64,000 nucleotides of DNA from Alligator mississippiensis (lineage: Eukaryota; Chordata; Crocodylia; Alligatoridae), in NCBI RefSeq assembly GCF_030867095.1, contig NC_081824.1:124070162-124134161 (forward strand), in the 5' to 3' direction. The position numbers were made by a program, and so were the translations under genes. Under the pieces are notes generated by a model. It saw only the letters and a program-made list of their open reading frames with translations. It did no database searches and was not told where the DNA came from. Positions 12,601-24,600 of this stretch are shown here, piece by piece (position 1 is the first letter of the stretch; every line of letters starts with the position of its first letter).

Positions 12601-15600
12601 CTTCTGCATTGTGACTCCAGTCTGTCCAATTTTCCATAAATTACAATATTCCAAAAGGCAATCAAGGTCTGAATCATGGAAATAAATATTGAACCAAATT
12701 ATGATTACCTTTTGTGTGGGGAAAAAGCATCAATTGTCTTCCTGAATACCACCACCCTCCTGTACCAGGCAGGAGCAACCATATGTTTTGTCCCAGCACT
12801 TTCCCTAACTAAGGGATTTTCCAAAGAGGCATGGAAGAGGTGCAGGGCTCATAGAGCCACCACAGGTTTCCTATACACTAGCTAGGCTAGAAGCACATGC
12901 TTCATTTTTCTAAAACCTCTCCTTTGAAAGGAAAGGGAGAAGTTTGCTGATACTTCTGGGAGATGGTGAGTAATACTTTCAAAACTGCTCCTGACTAATC
13001 TAATTCTGCTCCCACTGAAGTCAATGGTACATTGGTAAAACCCACATTGACCTCATTGGGAGCTGTATATTGAGTACTGTTGGAAATCCCACCTGCTGTG
13101 CTTCAGCGATGCCCTGTATCTCTCAGCATCTCTCCCTTAATGGCACAATCTTCACTCGTAGAGGATAAATTAAATCACTAGCATTAATTACCAAGATCAG
13201 AATGAATATTATCACATAAGACAGTGCAATATAAAACTCTGTCAACAGGCAGTGTACAAGCTCTTATTTATTATTCATAGCAGAAAGTAGGATCACAGTA
13301 TACAAAATGTTTATCATTGTGTCCTAGACAGTAATTTATCAATGTTACAGTTTTGGATTTTAATCTCTCTAAGTTCTTGGGTGTCTCTTTTAGTCTAAAT
13401 AATGGGCAAAGGGGACTGGACTTGATAATCAAATTGATCCTTTCCAGTTCTCTGTTCCTATTGTGTGGGCCGGGCCCCGATCCCGCCCTCGTTGCCATGC
13501 ACGGTGGTGATTCCAATCCCATTCTGGCCGCCATGGGCAAGCCGGGGGCGAACCGGGGTCGTATCGGACCCGTCTTCGGTGCACACACGGGCTGTGGCCA
13601 GCAGCCCGGGCACACGGGGCTGGAGAGAACCGCGGGGCGGTTTAGCGCACGTGAGTTAGAATTAGTTACGGAGGCGTAATGGTTGATTGAAAAGATTATT
13701 TACTTACACCCAAAGATGGCATTGGTGTAGGCTGGACAGGTTTCCAGGCACAGCTCCCGCTTGAACCCTCGTTGGAGGACTCTGACAAATCGATTGCTCC
13801 CACGGAGTTTGCTAGGCTCCGCGGGTCCGGTAAAGTTGGGTTCGAAAAGTTTCCCCGGAGTTACTTAGGCTCCGCGGGTCCAATAAGTTTCCCCTGGAGT
13901 TTGCTAGGCTCCACGGGTCCGAAGTTACAGGAAAGGGATACGTCTAGGATTGCGATCGGCGACGGGGAGAGGCGAGAAGCGAAAAGCTCCGTAGGTTCGG
14001 TTCTATTGCCTCTATTGCCTGCTTAGGAGAGGCGCGCCGGGTCCGCGAGGGTCCGCAGTGCTTGGAGATCTTCACACAGAATCTCTCTCATCCTCCCTCC
14101 TCCGGCTTGGGCGGAAATTACCCAAGCCTTTTGTACAGCTAGCAAGCCAATCGCTAGCCGCCATGTGTGCCTACATTAGGAATGGGCCAATAACGTGGCG
14201 CGAATCCTAATACAAATGGCGGGAACTTCTTTACAGCGTGTATCACTACGTTGCAAGAAAGAGATGCACACTGCAAAGAAGCTGCAATCCGGCGGGAAAT
14301 CCCCTGCTGCACCAGAGTTCTCTCTAGCAGCAGAGAACTCTACTGTGCAAAGAAAGCATCAAATTGGCGGGAAATAATTTAGCGGTGCCGAAACGCGCAC
14401 ACAAACAAAAAATCACAACTTTGGGTTGTGACACCTATGAGAAACTTTTAAAGCCTTAAAAAATAAGTCTACACATATTTGCAATATGAGGGTCAATCAG
14501 AAAGTAATGCCTTATATTTTTTTCCTCAGTCAGTGCTATTAAAAAGAATAATAAACTTGCACAGAAAATGTGTACATTATCATTGACCACACAGCTATTT
14601 TTCAGCCTAGTTTCCTTCTGTATCAATGGCCTTTTCTACTAGTGAATAAGGTCGTGTTTCCAGATGTTTCATAGATGTTAGGGGCTGGAAGGGACCTTAC
14701 AGATCATCAGATCCAGCCTCCCTGCACTTGGGCAGGAAAGATTGCTGGGGTCAGATTGCTGGGGTCAGCAAGTTGAACATCAAGACGTTTTTTGAAGATC
14801 TCTAGAAGTTTTTTCTTATGTCTGGTCTGAAGCAATCTTCAATCAGTTTGTGCCCATTGTGTTTCTTGTCCTCCCCGGGGGCCTTTGTGAATAGATGCTC
14901 CTGCAGGCCCTGATGTATGCCCCTGATAGACTTATAGGCTGTCAACAAGTCCCCTCTGAGTTTTCTCTTCTCTAGGCTGAACCGTCCCAAGTCTTTCAGC
15001 CTCTCATATGGCCTGGTCTCTAGGCCTCTAATCATGCATGGCCCTCCTCTGGACTCTCTCGAGCTTCTCCACATCCTTCTTGAAGTGTGGTGCCCAGAAC
15101 TGGACGCAGTACTCCAGCTGTGGTCTCACCAAGGCCAAGTAGAGTGGGAGGATGACATTTTTAGCCTTGCTTGAGATGCCTCAGTAGATGCATGCCAGTG
15201 TTTGATTAGCTCTGCCAGCTATGGCATCGCATAGGTGGCTCATGTTCATTGTGTGGTCTATCACGAAACCCAGGTCCCATTCAGTTGTGATGTAAAAGTA
15301 CTTGCCTTTGTTGTGCAGCCACTCTTGCTCAACACTCTATCGTTTCACTTTCACCCCAAAGTAGTCATTCTCATAGTCAAGCCTTCATCCTCAAGGCTGT
15401 ACAGAGGATGTGGCAGCGCAGTCCATATCAGTGATGAGATTGCCTCTGCTTCTGTGGTGTGCAACCTAGTGTGTGGGAGAGCACTGCTGTACAGAAGTAC
15501 CTCAGACACGTCTATACTGCAAGGGGATTTTTAAATAATGCTTCAGTTTCTTCAGTTTTGGCATAGACCTCTGGGTTGACTGTGGCCCCTTAGGCAAGAA

Positions 15601-18600
15601 GTCAACAAGAAGAAACTTTCATGGCCATGGCTTACTATATAGGCAACCATTGACCCTCTGGATCATGGCATATATGTAAGAGGTCTAGTAAGGGGCCTGA
15701 TGAATCTGCTTATAGCTGAGAAGCCTAATTCAAGAGTGACACAGCTTGTTACAAGTTTCACAGATCCATAGGTTGTCTGATTTGGAGTCCAAGTTTACAG
15801 CACGTTGCTTCCTTTTTTCTCATTTTGCTTCCATCCTCTGCATGAAAGCCGCTTCATGTTGAGCTGCACCCAGGGCCAGATGTTCCCTCCAGATTGGACA
15901 GGATTCTGTTCACTCATTCCAGCCTTCTACACTGAAGTTGAATGACTTCATATCATTTTTGCACGTGTCATGGTACCGCCCTAGAGGGTCACCTTGCTTT
16001 CTAGAGCCATCTCAAATCTCATTATACAAAATATTCTTGGGGATATGGTCTCCTCCAATTTTTCTGACATGCTTAAGGCATCGCAACCTTCTCTTCTTGA
16101 TAGTGGTTTCTAAGGGTGTATTGACACTTGCATTTACTCCAGTTTAAAGTTACCGCACAGTAAGTGGGAATAGGCCGGAGTCTACATGTGCAGGCATTAA
16201 AGCGCATTAATGCTGTGTGTGGACTGTCTTGGAACTAACTCTGACTTGGAACTAAAGTTAGTTCCAAGACAGTCCTCACACATAGTGTTACTGTACAGTA
16301 AGGTGTCTACACATGTGGTACTGCACAGTAACTAAGTGAGCCCTAAGTGTGTCAGTTCTGCATGCTCCAGTACTTCTGTGTTTGGTATTTTGTCTTCCCA
16401 CTTTATTTTCAGGATCTTGCAGAAGCATCTCATGTGGAAGCTGTCTTACTGCTTAGCAGATAAACAATAGAAGGTATTACTTTGACTGACCTTTATATAT
16501 ATATCTGGAATGGCAATTGGCAGCCTACAGCCCACTGGCCATATCTGGCCTGAGGAGGCATAGGAACCAGCCTGCAGATATGGGACTTTGGCTGTGGACA
16601 CTTTCCCCATGCTGCTGGTGAGAAAAGTGGCAGCAGCAGTAACCGAATTCTAGCACCCACCCACCCAATCACCCTTGACCTGTGGTAGATCATTCTGGCC
16701 CACGGTCAGAAAAGTTTGCCTATCCTTGATCTAGGGTATCTATACACACACCCATTTAAGTATATGTTTCTGCACACTTCTGCACATACAGATATCACCT
16801 AGAATTAATAAGATATGTGATTATGAAGCAGCAGGCACACAAGTCCCCAAACTCAGAATTTTGCCTATATTGCCTGTACCCAAATGCACATCAGGCAGGT
16901 GAGAGCTCTTTTTAGTTCTCCATTACATGAATAGAAACCCAGATTTCAGTTATGGTTTAGAAGTCCAGGAATCACCACAGCAGATCAGACATAAGGTCAA
17001 TCTAGGCTAGTATTGACCGAGATCAATTATAGATTAGCCACTCAGTACCAAGTCTTCCTTCTGGTGGCAGTGATCTCTGTCCTTCTAACCTTAGGGAGGC
17101 CTGACTTGTCCTATTCCTCTGACAGAACATGCTCCTTCTCCTCTGTTGCTAGGGCTCTATATCTGTTCTCCAGGCAAGCGGCTGCAGGTGAGGATGAGAA
17201 CTTCTGCTTGCTGCCAGAGGCCACAAGCTTCCAGCTTCTAACTTCCTGGAAGTCCATTTCCTCTTTCTTCTCCAGCGCTGCCCATGGCACCCCTTTCTCT
17301 TCAGTCCAAGAGGTCTCCTCCAGCATCAAATCAATGAACTGCTCATGGCAGAGGATGTTTCAGAGCCTCGCCACCTCCTGTAGCTCTCTGACCTGCTCCC
17401 TGAGGGAAACCCCCAGGAGGCACTGCTCACATCACAGGCAGTCCTCCCACCTGTCTGTCACTAGAAGGAACCTGCCAGCCACAGTCCTCGCAGCACCAAA
17501 CCAGGACCTGGGTGGAAGCCTCAATAGTGAGCAGTCCTGCCTGAACAGACACCTCACAGGTGGAAGCAGAGGAAAAGCTGGCAGTGGCACTGGCTCTGGA
17601 ATTGCAATGTCCTTCAGCCATCTTTCTGGATCTCTTAAATCCATTACCTAACTCTTCCTGCCTCTCTCTTCAAGGAGACCTTCTGTAGCAAACTCCCTAG
17701 TGCTGGTGAAGTCACTCTGGGGTCATCTGTAGTAGCCACCCTCAAGCACACTGGAAACCAAGGTGCCATGGGTAGGAAGCTTCTGGAGTACCTTCTTTGT
17801 CACATTTCTAGGTCGGCTTATAAAAAGCAATGGGTAGGCACAGCATGCCTGGGGCATGCCTTGTTGGGGAGCGAGGATGGTCCCTGCTGAGAACACAACG
17901 TAAACATACCCAGCAAGAATAGAAGTTCCTGCCTTACCTCACTACTAGCTTTTGGCAAATCTTATTTGTCTACTCTCTAAAACAATACCAGTCTTTTCAG
18001 TCTTTCATCTTCTGAACCATCGATCATTCTTTGCACTCTTCAGTTCTGCAATATGTTTTAGAGGCAGGAGGACCCGTGTTATAACTGAGAATTTGAAATG
18101 CTGCCAAACTTACAAAAATACAGGCGTAGTGGTAGTATTTTGTTAGCTTAATATGACAGCCCTTAGTTCTAATTAGTTCCTTTGAACCCTGAGTGGGGTG
18201 ACTGTAATCATTCAGTTCAGCATCATAATAATAAAGACAGAATCTCTGATTCACATATGTTTTAAGGGAAACAAATCTTTTAGTTTTTAGTTAAACAAAC
18301 CCATTAAAATGCTGTTCTGTTTTTTGGAGGGTTTTGTTTTGCTATGGTTTTATTTTATTTCATTTTTATTAAAAACTAGGTGATTGTGTAACTGCTAACA
18401 CAGTCTCATCTACAGGCCAGTGAGGGGAAAATGCCTACTGCTGCAAAGTAAAATGTAATGTTCCAGAGATGGTCTGTCAAGATGTTTGTGACCTGGCTGA
18501 CAAAGATTTTTTTAAAATTATTTGAAGAAACTAGGTCATGCTGCTTTCCAGTGCCTGTGCAGTTCTCCCAAGGCAGAGCCTTTTTTTAGACACCTGAAAT

Positions 18601-21600
18601 TGACCCTGTTCAGAAATACCACTAAAGTTCCCTGGAGGTTACATTATACCCCAAACTTTATTTTTATTTTTATTTTATTTTATTTTACTTTGGCTATTAC
18701 ACTGACTGTTTTCCACTTCCTGTTCACAGCTCAGTCTGCGGCCCACAGTTGCTGAGCTTCAGGCAAGAAGAATCTTACGTTTTAACGAGTATGTGGAGGT
18801 TACAGATTCCCCAGACTATGATCGCCGTGCAGACAAGCCATGGGCCAGGCTAACCCCCGCAGACAAGGCAAGCAGTAAATACCAATTACTGTATAAGGGA
18901 AATTTTTAGCACTTTAACTTTCAGAATGTTTCTCTCCCATCTAATTCTCAGTCCTTCCATGCTGGCAACACACATTTTCTAGAAGCAGTGAGATTGGACA
19001 ATGCATTCATTGTCCACAGCTAGCAGAACCCACTCAGGTGCCTGTTAGAATTGCACTTGCCAGTTCAGTTTTGGCAATTAAGGGCTAAATATCTTTCATT
19101 TACAAATTGTTCTGAAGTAATCAGCAGTTATATATGCACACCCTTGAGTTCAACCAAAGTTTCTGTAAAAGCCTGCAAACTGGCCACTTTTACAGCTCAT
19201 TAGAGTGAAGTGTATTCTTAGAGGGATAGGTGAGCTCATGGTTATATGTTGGCACCTTCATTACTATTGTCAGATGATCAGCTGCATGCATTTTGCCTTC
19301 CACTCCCAAATCCTGTGTCTTTACCCCATAGACTAGTTACATAGTACATAAAACTTAAATGAATGAGAAGAGAGTCTGTATCAGAGGAAAAGGTTTTCCA
19401 TGCCAGCCACAGATGAAAAGGGTTGTTTTGCACATGGATGCCATCCATGCATGTTTCTGTGCAATGGGGCATCTGAGTTTACTCACTGCTTTGAAAACAG
19501 GCCAGCCAGACAACTTCAAATGAGGAAAGAGCTGTGACTTAGAATACTTTTGCTTATCAGCCTGCTTAACTTTTTTTTCTGACTAGAGCTCAGGTTAACT
19601 GGTTTTGGTCAGGGTCTGTCTGTGCCATATATTTGGGGACCCTGAAGATGGGTACATCTAAGCCTGATGAAAAGGGGAACAAGAACTGTCACTGAATAGG
19701 CTGCCACCCATGTTACTACAAGTCTCAAACTTGTCTGGTGGTGACCATACTTCTGGTTGCATTTCCAGGCCCATGACTCACCTCCTTTAATTTAATTTCA
19801 GTCAGGCTCATAACCTCACTTGGAACCACAATTCCCAGTTTGGGTAACCACTGTCATACTGCATCATAATCTCCCCAGTTGGTTTCATGGATGTTACACA
19901 GCAGAGAAATCAAAACTAAGCCCTATGAGGATAGCCACATAGGAGGAGTGGTCACCCAATGCCATCTTCCGTCACTATGAATCTGAAAAGAATGGCTGGA
20001 TGAACTATAAAATGATTCATATCCCCTTGTTAGCTTATGGAGGCAGCATCTCAGAATCAACTGCAACATAGGCCACTGAAAAATCATAGAGAATCCTCAA
20101 AGACATTTGCTGAATAGATACCGAACTGGTATGAAAAATGCTGCTTCCATGCCATGAAGGACTACTGCTGTTGACTATGTCTAAAATGCACAGAGAAGGG
20201 GGTATGTTGAATAGATTCATGTAAGGTTGGGGAGGAGGTGGAAGGAAAGCACACCCTGAACGTTGTATTGTTTATTGTACAAAGGCAGCAAATGGAAAGG
20301 CTGAGTTATGCCATTAGGACTCTGAAAAGTTACAGTTTGACCATTTTATTGTTGTCCAAAGTGTTTCTTTCAGGAAGCATGTTATTCTAGTAAATTGCCA
20401 GTTCCTCTGACTTTCTGGAGGGAACTAAATGAAACATTTTGTTTGCTTTTAATGACACATAAGAAGATTTTATTTTTTTAAAGTACACAGCTCTCCTGTT
20501 CTTTTTTCCTACCCCCCAAGAAAGAAATTGGCAGGACTTGTATAGTAGTAGTAATAGTTGGTTCTTCAACCATTGCCTTGGGACCACATTTTATAAAAAA
20601 TAGAAAATGTTGTATCATCTATATAGGCTATCACAAAACATACTTAGATGAGTCCAGTGCTTTTTAACTGAGGACAGCTGTCTTCACTTACATGTCCACA
20701 GTGCAGATAGCACCTCCACTGTGGCAAACTACACTAGTACCTGGCATAGATAGCTGAAATCAGATCATCCCATCACGTAGACAAAACCAAGAAGATCAGA
20801 GTGCCACATTACCAATGAAATAAGAGGGACTTGATGGTTGATAAGCTTTTAATAATTGTCAATGGAGGTTTTTCACATGGGCTAGAGGCAGAAATTACAC
20901 ATAAAACAGTATAAGTGTTCAGAAACCAGTTCAAATCTGTAACACAACAGAAGTTCAGTACACATAAACCGCTTTCAAAATGGCCAAAACCAGTTTAATA
21001 TAAACCTGGATGGTAGTATCAGGCTTAACTGATTTAGTTTAAATCAGTTTATTGAACTTCTGTCCTAGATCTTCTCCAGATTCAAGTTAACTCATAGTCT
21101 CCTGGCATCCCAGGATGCTTTGTACCTCCTCCACAAAACTCTGCCTCTCAGGGTGGCTGAACTAGCCTTGGCCCAAGCTGTCTAGTCCAGCCCAGCAAGG
21201 AGGCATACTCTAGCATCCCCCGGCTTCTGGCCTGGGCCACTGAAAGCATGTGACTGCATTTCCAGAATGGAAAGTGATGTCTGTTCACTTGGTTATTGGT
21301 TCAGTGTACACAGTTTAGACTAACCTGTGAATGTTGAATAGGTTCAGCTGTGGGCTTTTTGACTGTCTGTACATAGTCCTGCAAGTAATCTGCTCATTTC
21401 TGGCCTAATAGTTGAGAGGCACTTACCATCTGAAAAAATTTTTTTAGCTTCTATCCATTTTATAATGAACAGGTACTCACAGTGCCTGTCTTCAATATAG
21501 GAGGGGGAGAAGCTCAGGCTGGGGTTTGCCCAGCCTGAGCTTCCTCCTCTCCCTTCCCCCCCTACCCATCATGAAAAGCCAAGGGAGGGAGGCTGCAGAC

Positions 21601-24600
21601 ACACAGCTGGTTCCAAACTGGAGCTCGATTTCCCACCCACCTCCTCTTTCCCCCAGACCCAACAGAAAATGTCTGTTGGGTTGGGGGAGGAGGGTGTTGC
21701 TGTAACTCATGGTACTCCCTGTGAAGTGCCATGAGTTATAGCGGGAAGCTGCATGTCTGTCAGCACCCAGAGACTCCCAGTACTTGTTCTTCTTCCCCTG
21801 CCTCACCTGGAGGCGTACTCTGTAGGTCAAATTGAAACACATCAGTGGGAAAGAAACACTATACCAGTTTTGTGGGTTCACAACTTTCTTGTCTCAGCTA
21901 GCAATATGACACATGCTTAAAAATTGTATTATATCTGAGCTATACTTCTATCACTACGATTAAAGCAGCCTTGTGCTACATATCATTGGGTGTTAATCAA
22001 GACCAGCTCCTGCTGAAACATAAGTTTTATAATTTATAAGTCACAATTTTGGTGACATTGTGTAATATTATCACACTGTTACGCTGCCCTATCTTGAAAG
22101 ATATGCATTCTTAATAAGATGCCTTTTTCAAGTATTATTGAAGTGATATTGCTTCTATTTAAAATAGTGAAAGGGAAGGGAGAAAAGAGAGAGAATAACT
22201 TGTATCTCACTGAATCATGAGGTTATATAATGCATGAGGGTATATAATGTCATATGTTGTAACCAGAAGTCTTTATAGTAGTACCTGTGCGTTTAGAGCG
22301 CTGACCTTTTAGAAAATTATATGGCTTACATGGTGAAGTAAATTGATTGCTACTTTTTACATAGGCAACAAGAATTGACATTTTGAAGTGTGTTGAATTT
22401 CTGCTGTTCTCTTATCTGCCAGCTAAAAACACAGGCCGGGAATGTCCAAACACTTCATGTCATTTTACATAAAATTGATCAAACTGAGTGACTAATTTCC
22501 ATTTGAGAAGTAACATTCATCTTGCATTCCTGAACTCATTTCTCCAATCAGGAGATACAGGAAGCCTGCCGTCTGCACAATTGCTATGCATGACAGGTGA
22601 CTCATCTGCCCCTCCAGGGCTATATACTGTGATAATCTGTTTGCAGATGCATACTAAACAGGTGGCTGTCAAAGGTGACAGATTCCCTTTCCCTACTTCC
22701 TTTGTAGCAAGTGCCATATTTCAGTGGGGATTTTTTTTCTTGTCCTAAGAAATTTTCTAATGTTAAAAAAAAAAAGTTTACTTCTCCAAATAACCGTAAT
22801 TAAAAGAGTCATTTGTTCTGGAATTAAAAGTATGCAAGAATTGTGGAGTTATTGAATGAACTTTAGTGAAAGGTGAACAGAAAATAATAAAGACTAACAT
22901 ACTCAGCACTCACAAGGAGTAAATCCTTGTTTCTGTATGTTGCTTTCTAAGTTTTTACCTTCCTTATGTTTGTGTGTTTGCTTTTTTATTATTGTTAGGC
23001 AGCAATACGGAAGGAATTGAATGAATTTAAAAGCACAGAAATGGAAGTACATGAAGAAAGTCGACAGTTTACAAGGTAAGTAGATGTACCTTTCCCAAAA
23101 GGCCAAAGGAAAATAACCATGATATATGGTAGGTTTGGCCCTTCCAAGATTGGCAGTGGTTCCTCTGCAACTGATTATTTGAAGCTTTTCAGGCAGGATT
23201 TCTCATTTTTGCTGATTAAAATCATAGAGATTAAGCACTGGATTGGGCAGAATGGATCAAATTCTAAATGGGAAAGATTGTTTTGAAATCCAAAAAATAA
23301 TCCTTCCACACTGATTTCATTGAATTCAGCATAAACCAGATGAAATTAAGAACCTGCATGTGTGTCAGGCCTGCTCCCACAGACCATTAGGAGGTGCTCT
23401 CAACACGAAAATCAAGACAGTGGTCTGGCAAACTTCACAAAGTTCTTCATCAGTCTGGCAACTAACAGAGCTGCATACCCATTTTATTCAATGATGATTT
23501 AATGCAGAAACAGCAGAGGAAGCAGAGGCCAAGACCCAGAGCATCCATCCTTTCATGGCAATGCCTATTGCACTGGTCACATAATAAGGCTGACTCACTT
23601 TCCTGTCCTACATATCTTTTCTTCCTGGCTGTCCAGTGGCCTAGCTTCAAGAGGCAGGGAGGAAGGTACTCTTGGTCCTGCTCATTCCACAGCCTATTGG
23701 TCAGATCATTTTCCTAGGGTGTAGGAGATGTGGGTTCAAACCCCCACAGGGTGAGGATGCAAGGGTGTCTGAAACCTATGTTTCCCATGTCTTGGGAAAA
23801 TTTCCTAACTCATAAGCTATTAAGCTAAAAGGCAGAAGAGCCCTTATTTTCCTTTCCATCAGACAGGTGCTGATCTCTTTTTTACTCCATGTTTCAGGGA
23901 CTAAACAGATGTATGTGCCTTCTCAGGTAGAACAGGATTGCAACACAGTGGCCATAGGAGATCCCTTCTGAGCATGCCCAGAAGGACAAGTCCAGTTGCA
24001 CAGGTTGGGGTAGAATCTAAAATTTTTATAAATGGTTCTAAGTGCCATTTGCATGTCTAATTTTAGGCTGCTAAGTAGCACTTAGCCACCAAAAAGGAGA
24101 ATTGATTTTGAGTCCAGGTCTGGAAAATCACTATCTTCTAAACCCCAAAGTGTGACCTTTGGACCAAACGTAGACCAGAAGTCCCTTTGATACAGCTAGT
24201 GGCCAGTAGTATATTTTTTTCTGGACAGTTACCAAGGGTTCCCAAAGTTTGACCCACAGGCTAAATGCAGCCAACAGGTCCCTTTGTGGCTGCCAGGACT
24301 GCCCCTTTGAAATGGCTCTTCAGGGGAAAAACTTTGGGAATCCCTGGTCTAAACCCTATTTACCCATCCTACATCTAAATGATGCACAAATAGCTCCATA
24401 CCTGCAGTGTTTGGTGCTTATAATTTGGGATTCTAGTTCCACTTGTGGTGAAATAGCATTGCCACGAACGTGTACTTGATAGAAGTAAAAGGAAGGAAGA
24501 GGACAATGACCCTCACACTTTTTAACCCAGTGGCCAGTACACTTACCCAGAGACTGCATCAGACCATTTTTTTCTGACAGTTAAGAAACTCTGTCTTCAT

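Larger units (their letters stand above)
12456..18729 (+). other. PHACTR2 intron of about 6.3 kb
   Basis: Repeat-rich: solo LTR, mariner-like piece, CR1 fragments, a LINE tail split by a MITE, a hAT-like remnant at about 16505-16725 and a LINE ORF1 remnant. A T/A-rich simple repeat (18659-18690) precedes the next acceptor. No gene is seen. Confidence 0.6.
18868..22998 (+). other. PHACTR2 intron starting with a GC donor
   Basis: The intron runs from gcaagc to ttgttag. It holds two transposon-derived stretches (20876-21380 and 21480-21800). The rest is AT-rich and unremarkable. Confidence 0.8.

Noticed and set aside
17013..17651. 212-codon + strand open frame
   Set aside because: The opposite strand carries a LINE ORF1-like remnant; the + frame is Ser-rich, resembles nothing and lies inside an intron.
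23690..23760. tRNA gene
   Set aside because: The B-box-like motif is good but no cloverleaf can be formed; it fits a SINE head.
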